DNA of 64,000 nt from UBA10906 sp049296695 (GTDB lineage Bacteria > Pseudomonadota > Gammaproteobacteria > Methylococcales > Methylomonadaceae), in the NCBI GenBank assembly GCA_049296695.1, contig JBAQSX010000100.1:97254-161253 (forward strand), in the 5' to 3' direction. Each line of letters opens with the position of its first letter. Positions within the stretch are counted from its first letter, which is position 1. A program made the position numbers and the translations under genes. The notes below the pieces were generated by a model. The model saw nothing but the letters and a program-made list of their open reading frames with translations. It was not told the origin of the DNA and did not search any database. This document shows, in pieces, positions 52,701 to 61,900 of the stretch.

Positions 52701-52875
52701 AGGTGGTATTGATGCCGCTGTGGTAACAGCCACCGCAGGTGATTTATCAACTACTACAGATCGCGTATTTCTGGCAGTTGACTTAGACAGTAATGGGACA
52801 TTTACTGCCACTGATTTTGTGATTGAGATTACTGGCTCAAGCGTTACTAACTTGACCAACACGACTTTCGTTTAG
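49744..52875 (+). CDS. RTX/hemolysin-type repeat protein 2
   Basis: 1043 residues. The N-terminus (TKPTTATVFGTVSSSDYLLGTANNDIITGG, SVGADTMEGSAGNDSYIV) is paralogous to the third RTX protein and, more distantly, to the first. The roughly 135-residue Tail module of protein 1 occurs three times: about residues 378-516, 555-684 and 910-1043 at the end. Between the second and third lies a dense GNDSLxGGxGNDTLxG array (about 690-905) that includes a recent 129-bp tandem duplication. The start follows CCGAGGATTTT. There is no terminator before the next gene (86 bases), so the two may share a transcript. Surface or secreted Ca2+-binding protein by inference. Confidence 0.88.
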   Translation: MTIATKPTTATVFGTVSSSDYLLGTANNDIITGGGSATIAYITNSVGADTMEGSAGNDSYIVDNQGDMVIENPYQGIDTIYTTVSYTLPNEVENIQAVQPASSSGIAITGNSKDNILDSGSQNNISDTLRGFAGNDTYIVDSNDQVIEGNIVTNTTTTTTDYTDSGGVDTIISASTVNISPLITANSQQSNTPTGTTQDKILGAAYIENVLLTGTATANILGNAKDNSLAGNDAVNSIVASAGNDTLDGGIESTAKTDTLVGGSGNDMYIIRNTSDVVNETISGSSGTDVIISTASYTLPLNVENLNLISTATINGTGNILNNVINGNDAINSLIGGDGYDTLNGAAGNDTIDGGTGNDLIFAGTGKDKVTTGTGTDTIKFTAGIADTFATANSIASVDWYNDLTLNATLGDRIDITVPVANIGLAVSGNVSEASFISNMNSLLTSSGKGFVQFAGSIDAVIVNANFTPTTGTTSAKSFLAIDLNASGTFDANDFVIDITGSTITSLTPSVFVTSALFLNGTTGIDILYGRAGNDTITGGLGADVISTGGGNNIIKFASGNVDSYAFANSIIGVDKYTDLNLNDNNGDGIGLTVTVAKVGNAVTGSINERTFVADMNSLLTTAGKGFVQTGGGIDAAIVTANAGSLSGRSFLAVDLDSTGSFTIADFVIEITGSTLTSLTTNTFGTSSRSLKGTTGMDTLYGGVISDNLSGDAGNDSLMGGAGNDILIGGTSSLVTGTGNDTLNGGAGDDNLVGNDGNDSLIGDLGNDSLLGGVGDDTLTANDGNDNVTGDVGNDSIIGGNGNDTLTGGTTTVLTGTGNDTIDGGAGDDSITANDGNDSIIGGAGNDTLIGGSSTVLTGTGNDTIDGSTGDDSITANDGNDSIIGGVGNDTIVAGVGRDSVTVGDGNDVIRFASGVTDSYALSNSIANIDLYSDLTLNTNSSDKIDLTVTVVKVGTAVSGTLNQASFVTNMNTLLTTSVKGFVEYTGGIDAAVVTATAGDLSTTTDRVFLAVDLDSNGTFTATDFVIEITGSSVTNLTNTTFV
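52185..52442 (+). repeat. 129-bp tandem duplication inside RTX gene 2
   Basis: The block beginning AACAGGAACAGGTAATGACA at 52185 recurs at 52314, 129 bases (43 codons) later. The copies are nearly identical for about 100 bases and then diverge after GGTAACGATAC. The length is a multiple of three, so the frame is kept. Confidence 0.88.
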
Positions 52876-52961
52876 TCTTTTGCAGACTCGCAACTAATTC
52901 TTAGTAGGTGCAAAACCAGCGTTTGCAACTGCCCATACCCTTAAGATGAGGATTTTTTATC

Positions 52962-55900
52962 ATGGCTTTAAATACTAAACCCACCACTGCAACGGTTTTT
53001 GGTACAACAACCACAAACGACTATTTATACGGCTCTTTAGACGACGATACCCTATCAGGTGGTGCTGCAACTATCGTTTATAACATCGATACTGGCAAAG
53101 ATACTATGGAAGGCGGTGGCGGTGATGATGTCTATGTCGTCAATAGCGTTTATGACACGGTTGTAGAATATGCCAATCAAGGTATTGATACCATTTATAC
53201 CACTGTTGATTACACCTTGCCTGCTGAAGTAGAAAACATGGCATCAGTGGGTACAGCAGGGTCGATTTTATTTGGTAACGCTAAAGACAATATTTTAGAT
53301 GGTACGCAAAATTCAGGCAGTAATACCCTGATTGGTATGGCGGGTAATGATACTTATGTGATGGGAACAGGCGATAGGGTTATTGAAGCCACTGGCACTA
53401 ATTACACTATCGACACAGGAGGTGTTGATACTGTGGTATCGCCTAATACCATTGATATTTCAATCGACAGTTCAGTGCTAACAGGGGCAACCTTTATTGA
53501 AAATGTAACCCTTACGGGTTCGGCCACTGCAAATATTACAGGTAATAGCAAAGATAATACGCTAATTGGTAATGCGGGAATCAATAGTATTGTCGGTAGT
53601 TTAGGCAAGGATACCTTGGACGGTGGTATCGACAGTAGCGTTACTGATACCTTAGTTGGCGGTTCGGGTGATGATACTTATTTCATTAGAAACAGCACTG
53701 ATAAAATTGTTGAAAACAGTAATGAAGGTACAGATAACGTCAAAACCAGTGCTAACTATACTTTGCCTAGTTATGTAGAAAATCTCACCTTAATTGGCGC
53801 AAATGGTATTACTGGTATTGGCAACACCTCCAATAATTATCTTACAGGCAATAGCGGTGCGAACAGTTTAGCTGGCAGTGATGGTAACGATACTTTAAAC
53901 GGTGCTTCGGGTGCTGATACGCTTGATGGTGGTTTAGGTGATGATACCTATATTATTGATAACGATGCCGATAAAATTCTTGAACGTGTAGGTCAAGGCA
54001 CGGATACAGTAAAAAGTAGTATTAATATAAATATTGGTTCGGCAACGACTTTGACCACTGCTTTAAGTGATTCACCCACTGTATCTGCGTTAGTCACGGC
54101 AATAAGCAGTGCCACAGGTTATGTTAATGAACCATTTACCGTTGCCGCTAACGGCACGACGGGAATCACTTTGACATGGAAAACTGCTGGCATTGTACCC
54201 AATTTGGTCAGTTTAACTCTGCCACCTGATGCCTTAGGTAATCCCACATTACCACTAACCGCTAGTCGCGTGACTACTGGCACTGGCACTGCGATTGAAG
54301 TGCAAAGTTTTACTATTAGCTCGCTTCCTATAGGGCAGTATCAACTCAAACCCAATGCCGATAATGTTGAAAAATTAACCCTCACAGGGTCGGCTAATAT
54401 TAACGGCACGGGTAATGAACTCGATAATATTATTTTGGGTAATGCGGGTAACAACAGCTTAGTGGGCGGCGATGGCAATGACAGTTTAGTGGGCGGTAAC
54501 ACCACAGTCGCAGGTGCGCAAAGCATTGATACCTTGGTTGGTGGCAATGGTAATGATATTTTAGACGGTAGCCAAGGCGCTGACTTAATGATGGGTGGCG
54601 CGGGTAAAGACCTGTATTATGTCGATAGCCTAAGTGATAATATTTCGGGGGAACTTGCTTCACCTGTGATAAGTCCTCTTTCTTCAACCCCAAGCCCCGC
54701 TGAAATAAGCGCCTACAACGCACAAGTTCTCGCCGCCGCCAATGAAGTCGATACCATACAACTAACCGCTACTGTGGCTATAGCAAATACGACATTGACG
54801 GGTTATGTCATTCCTGACAATGTTGAAAACTTAACCATAACAGGATCAGCAGGGTCTGCTTCGACTTCAGCTAATATTAAAGTCACAGGTAATGCTTCAA
54901 ATAATTCTATTATCAACAGTGCAAATATCTTTGGCATTAGTTCGCTACTGGGTGGTTTGGGTAATGATAGTTTGCGCGGTAATATCGGTGTTGATAACCT
55001 CGATGGTGGCGCGGGTAACGACAGTTTAAGCGGTGATGATGGTAATACTAATGCTAATGATAATGATATTCTCAATGGCGGCACAGGCAACGATACCTTA
55101 GACGGTGGTGATGGTAACGATGTCATGGTAGGCGGTGATGGTAACGACACTTATGTCATCGACAATCTTTCAGATTCAGTTAATGAAACCAATGCCGACC
55201 CCACACAAATTGATGAAGTTGAAGCAAATCTGGCTACAAATCAAACTTATACCTTACCTGCTAATGTAGAAAATTTAACCTTGGAAGGTTTTAATAATAC
55301 TAATGGTATAGGCAATGCACTGAATAATCTTTTGACAGGTAATCATCGCGCTAACACATTAACAGGCGGCGCGGGTAATGATACCTTAGATGGTGCTGAC
55401 GGTAGTGACACCTTAACAGGGGGGGCTGGCAACGATACCTATATTATCTATAGCACCACTGACTCAATTGCACCTGAAACTGCTAGTACAACTGAAATAG
55501 ACACCGTACAAAGTAAAATTTCTTATTCTTTAGCTACTGATCAGAACCTTGAAAACCTGACCTTAATAGGCTCAGCTTCTATAGGTACGGGTAATGATAA
55601 AGCCAACCTTATTACAGGCAATAACAACAATAACACCTTAAATGGTGGCTTGGGTGCAGATAACCTAATAGGTAGCTTGGGTGATGATACTTATGTAATC
55701 GATAATGTGGGCGATACCATTGTAGATAATTGGACGCACACGGTTGTAGACGCTAATGGCAATTCGGTTGTTGTCATTGAAAATGCGGGCTATGACACTG
55801 TTAATAGCTCAGTGAGCTATACCTTAGCCGACTATCTTGAAAACCTAAACTTAACAGGAACGACCACTATCAATGGCACGGGCAATGATTTAGCCAATGT

Positions 55901-58900
55901 CATTACAGGTAACTCAGCCGACAATATTTTAGATGGCGCGGTAGGTAATGATACCTTGAGCGGTGGTACGGGTAATGATACTTATATTGTTGACAGTGCT
56001 TACAATCCAATCGGTGGCGGTGATGACCAAGAAGATGAAAATGGTAATTTCATCAGTAGTTCAGGTGATGTCATCATCGAACCTAGTTTAATCTCGAGTC
56101 CTTTAACAAGTTCGCTGACTTTAAATGATTTAATGAACGCGCTGAGCAGTGATAGCGATTACAGTACCGAAGCCTTTACTTTATCTGTCAACGGCACAAC
56201 TGGCATTAATTTGACATGGAAAAATGCTGGTGTGGTCAATGACCTTGCTAAATTGGCTCTGCCGCTATCACATGCAACAGCCACACAACTGACCACAGGG
56301 GTTACGCCTGTTAATGAAGTACAACATATCAGTATCAGTAATTTCAGCGCGGGTAACTATACCCTCGCCTCAACCAGCGGTACACCAATTACAGTCGCGG
56401 CAACCACATTAGACTCATTGGCTAGCAATATTGTGAATGCTACAAATTATGCGAGTGAACCCTTCACAGTGGCAATTAGCAATTTTGAAGTGACGACCGC
56501 GCCATTGGTGACCACACCTAGCTTAACAGCATTAGTTAATGCGCTTGCTGGCAGTGTTGGTTTCAATCAAGAACCTTTTACAGTTGATGTCAACGCTACC
56601 ACGGGCATTAAATTAACGTGGAAAACCAATGGCGCGGGCGTTAATCTTGCCTCATTGACCTTACCCGATGGGACACAAATTACCGCGACCCGCGCAACAT
56701 TAGGAACGGCTACTAGTCCAGAAGTACAAACTTTTGCAGTCACCCCCACAATGGGCGTTTATAAACTAGACGTACCCACAGGCATTGATTTAATTTGGAA
56801 AAATGCCAGTGTCACCACCGATGTTGCTAGTTTGACCTTGCCTAATAGCACCAAAGTAACAGCCACTGAAGTGGCTCAAGGCACAGCATCAGCTATTGAA
56901 GTGGAGACTTTTGACACCAGTCTTGCTAATAATGGCACTTATACCCTAACGCTAACCGCAGGACAGCAAACCCTCACCACCCAGTTTGTTAAAACAGCAA
57001 GTACCACATCAACTGATATAGTCAATGCCATTACCAATGCGACAGGTTATGCCAACGAACCTTTCACTGTTACAACCAATGATACAACAGGCATTCAATT
57101 AATCTGGAAACAAGCGGGAACAGTAGTTGATACCGCAAGCTTAGATTTACAGCTTAACGCAACACGGCTTACCACGGGTACAACAACTACAGCTGAAATA
57201 CAATCCTTTACTCTTTCAACACTCAATACTGGCGTATATACCTTAAATTCAGCCTCAGGCGGGGGTAATGATGTGGTGCAGTCTTATGTTAGCTACACCA
57301 TCCCTGCCAATATTGAGACCTTGCAACTGATGGGCAACGATTCAATTACAGCAACTGGGGATGATAACGCCAATAAACTGATTGGTAATGCTGAGGCTAA
57401 TACCATTATTGCAGGTGCGGGTAACGACACTATTTATGGTGGTGCAGGGCGCGATGTTATTTCTACTGGCGCGGGTAATGACGATGTTAATTTTGCTTCC
57501 AATATCACCGACACATACGCCACTGCTAATTCTATTGCAGGGGTTGATTGGTATAACGATTTACAAATCAATAATGCTAACAATGACGGCATCGGCTTAA
57601 CAGTTCAAGTAAATAATGTCGGTGTTGCCGTATCTGGCGCGATTAATCAAAGTAATTTTATTGCCAATATGAATACTTTACTAAGCGCGTCTGCTAAAGG
57701 CTTTAATCAATTTACTGGCGGTATTGATGGCGCAATGATTACTGCCACTTCGGGTGATTTATCGCATACGGGTAGCACAGGTGTCGATCGTTCTTTTATT
57801 GCCGTTGACTTAAACGCTAGCGATACTTTTGATGCAGGGGATTTTGTTATCGAAGTCACAGGCTCAACTTTCACAGGGACAGGATTGACTAAAAACACCT
57901 TCACCCAAGCACCGCAAACCTTAATTGGTACTGCCGCTGACGATTCTTTAATTGGCGGCTCGGGAACAGATAGCATGAAAGGTTTAGCAGGTGATGACAC
58001 CTTAGATGGTGGTGGTCGTGGTGATACCATGCAAGGCGGGGCTGATAATGATTCGTATCTAATTGATAATACAGGTGATATTGTTGATGAAACCGTTGCG
58101 GGTTCAAGCGGTATTGATACGGTTAATAGTAGTGTCAGTTATACCTTAACAACTAATGTTGAAAATCTAACCTTAACAGGCGCGGGTATTATCAATGGCA
58201 CGGGCAATAGCTTAGATAATGTGCTGAGTGGTAATAATGCTAACAACTCATTATCAGGTCTGGCAGGTAACGATGATTTAAAAGGTGGCGCAGGAGCGGA
58301 TACGCTCAGCGGTGGCGCGGGTGATGATACTTATACCGTTGATGATATAAACGACAAAGTCGATGAAACCTCTACAGGTTCAAATGGCACTGATATTATT
58401 GAAAGCTCTGTCACTTATACCTTGCCTACTAATGTTGAAAATCTAACGCTAATAGGTACTGATGCCATTGATGGCACAGGCAACAGCATAGTTAATAGTG
58501 TGGGTAATATTTTAATTGGCAATAATGCGGTCAATAAACTCACAGGTGGCGCAGGTGATGACAGCCTTGACGGCGCACAAGGGACTGATACCTTAATTGG
58601 CGGTGATGGTAATGACACTTATACGCTTGATAATGCAGGCGATATAGTGACCGAAGCCATTAATCAAGGCATTGATACCATCAATACCAACCAAACCTAC
58701 ATCTTGCCTGACAATGTCGAAAACCTGAATTTAACGGGAACAAACCCGCTCAATGGCACAGGTAATATTTTGGCAAATAGTATTACAGGTAACTCAGCCA
58801 ATAATACCCTTGATGGTGGTGCGGGTGCTGATACCTTAACGGGTGGTGATGGTAGTGACCTTTATATCGTTGACCATAGTTTAGATGTCGTCAATGAAAA

Positions 58901-61900
58901 CAGTAATGAAGGGACAGATGACATTATTAACAGCAGTGTGTCTTATAGCTTACCCGAAAATGTTGAGGATTTAACCCTCACGGGGGCTAATAATATTAAC
59001 GGTTCAGGCAATATTACAGCCAATAACATCAAAGGCAATAATGCCAACAATAGTTTGATAGGTAATGAAGGTAATGACACTATCAATGGCAATGCAGGTA
59101 ATGACACTATCGTTGGCGGCACAGGTAAAGACAGTATTTTAACAGGCACGGGCAATGATGTTGTCGTGTTGACAGACATACATGACTCTTATGCCAGTAA
59201 TAGTTCTCTTTCTAATGTTGATTTATATAGCGACCTCATACTCAACAGTGGTTCTGCCGATAAAATCAATATTCCAGCCGTTGAGATTAGCAACGTGGGT
59301 CTGGCAAATTCGGGTACGCTTAACGAATACAACTTTATCAATGATATGAACACCTTGTTGACTGCGACAGGTAAAGGCTTTGTGCAGTACCCAGCTGGTA
59401 TTGATGCCGCTGTGGTTACCGCCACAGCGGGTAATTTAGCAGGAACAGTAGCTACTGATACAACCCCTGCCACGCCTAATCGCGTGTTTTTAGCCGTTGA
59501 TTTAGATAATAGTGATACCTTTACTGCTAGCGATTTAGTCATTGAAATTACAGGCTCAACCTTAACTTCAGTGACTAAAAACTCCTTGTATTACGCTACC
59601 AACACCGTAACAGGTACTACAGGTAATGATTCTTTAGCGGGTACGTTAAGTGATGACAGTATCAACGGCTCTACGGGTAATGACACCTTAAACGGTAACT
59701 TAGGTAATGACACCTTAATTGGTGGTGTGGGTGATGATACTTATGTTGTAGATATTGTCTACGATGTGATTATTGAAGCCAGTGGCGAAGGCACAGATAC
59801 CATTAGTACCGCAATTAGCTATGACATGAGTACCTTAGCCAATGTTGAAAATTTAACCCTGACAGGTACTGCCGACATCAATGGTGTTGGCAATGCACTT
59901 GCCAATACTATTACAGGTAACAGCGGTAATAATAGCTTAGTGGGCGGCTTGGGTAATGACACTATTTCAGGTGGCGAGGGTAGAGACATCATCTCTGTTT
60001 ATAACGGTTTAGAAACCGCCACCGATGGCAGTGACACCGTGTTATTGGCAGGTCCTGCTGACAGTTTAGTAACAGGTTCTACGGGTAATTATTCGATTGC
60101 AGGGCTTGATTGGTATAAAGACCTTTATATAAATGCTGCCTTGAACGACAAAATCGATTTAACTGTCACGGTACCCCATGTTGGTTTAGCCAATTCGGGC
60201 AGTGTCTCTGAGTCTACTTTTGTAGACGATATGAACAGCTTATTGACCGCATCGGGCAAAGGTTTTGTACAGTATGCAGGTGGTTTTGATGCCGCTATTG
60301 TTAATGCAACCGTGGGTGATTTGGCGGGTAGAAGCTTTTTAGCCGTTGACCTAAATGCCAATGGCAGTTTTAGCACAGATGATTTAGTCATTGAAATCAC
60401 AGGTTCCAATATTGCCAGTTTGACTATTGGCTCATTTACCACTTTAGCCAAAACCATTAAAGGCTCAAATAATGATGATTCTTTAGTGGGTGGCGCGAAT
60501 AATGACACCCTATACGCTTATGCAGGTAATGATACCTTGGACGGTGGTACAGATGGTGCCGACAGCATGATTGGTGGTGCAGGCAACGATACTTACTACG
60601 TTGATGATACAGGTGATATTGTCCTTGAGAACAGTGGTGAAGGTACAGACACAGTCAACAGCACTATTTCTTATACCTTGCTCACTAATGTTGACAATCT
60701 AATTTTAGATAACACCATAGCAATCAATATTAACGGCACAGGTAATGCCTTAAATAACATTATTGTGGGTAATAGTAGCGCGAATAACTTAACAGGTATT
60801 GATGGTAACGATTCTTTAGTGGGGGGGGGTGGTAACGACATTTTAGATGGCGGCAATGGTAACGATACCTTAAACGGGGAATCGGGTAATGATAACCTCA
60901 AAGGCGGCGCAGGTGACGACACTTATGTAGTTGATAGTCTTAGTGATGTGGTCGATGAAACCATTACAGGTTCTAGTGGCATTGATACTGTTATCACTAG
61001 CATTAGCTACACCTTAAAGACAAGCCCAACCGATAATATTGAAAACTTAACCCTAGCCGCTGGCGCGGGTGCAATTAATGGTACAGGTAATGGTTTAAAC
61101 AATCTCATCACAGGTAATGAAGGCGATAATATCTTAGACGGTGGCTCAGGCACAGATACCTTAGTGGGTGGCTTAGGTGATGATACTTATGTTGTTCAAG
61201 GTACAACTGACCAAATTACTGAACTCACAGATGATGGTACAGATTTAATTAAAGGTAGCACGGACATCACTTTACCTGCCAATGTCGAAAATCTATTAAT
61301 TACAGGAACTGGTGTCACTAATACTTACAATGGCACAGGTAATGAATTAAACAATCAACTGACTGGGGACGTAGGCAAAAACAAATTAAGTGGTGGAGCA
61401 GGTAATGACACTTTAAACGGTGGCACAAGTGACAATTTAGCTGATACCTTAGCTGGTGGAACTGGCAATGATACTTATCTTGTTGACAGTACCTTAGATA
61501 CCATTACTGAAAATACAGGTGAAGGAACAGATACGATTCAAAGTAGTGTGAGTTATACCTTACCTAATGTCACTAGCACATCGGAAATTGAAAACCTAAC
61601 GCTTAGCGACTCTGCCACCGCTATAAATGCTACAGGTAATAGTCTTGCTAACGTTATCACGGGTAATAATTACGACAACATATTAAATGGTGGCGTAGGT
61701 GCAGACACTTTAATAGGCGATGTAGGCAATGATACTTATACTGTTGATAACGTAGGTGATGTTGTGCAAGAAAACAGTGTGGGCGGCACAGATACGGTTA
61801 ATAGCGGTGTCGATTACACTTTACCTAGTGACGTGGAAAATCTTACCTTAACAGGAACAGCCCTTTCAGCGACTGGCAACACTTTAGCTAACACGATTAT

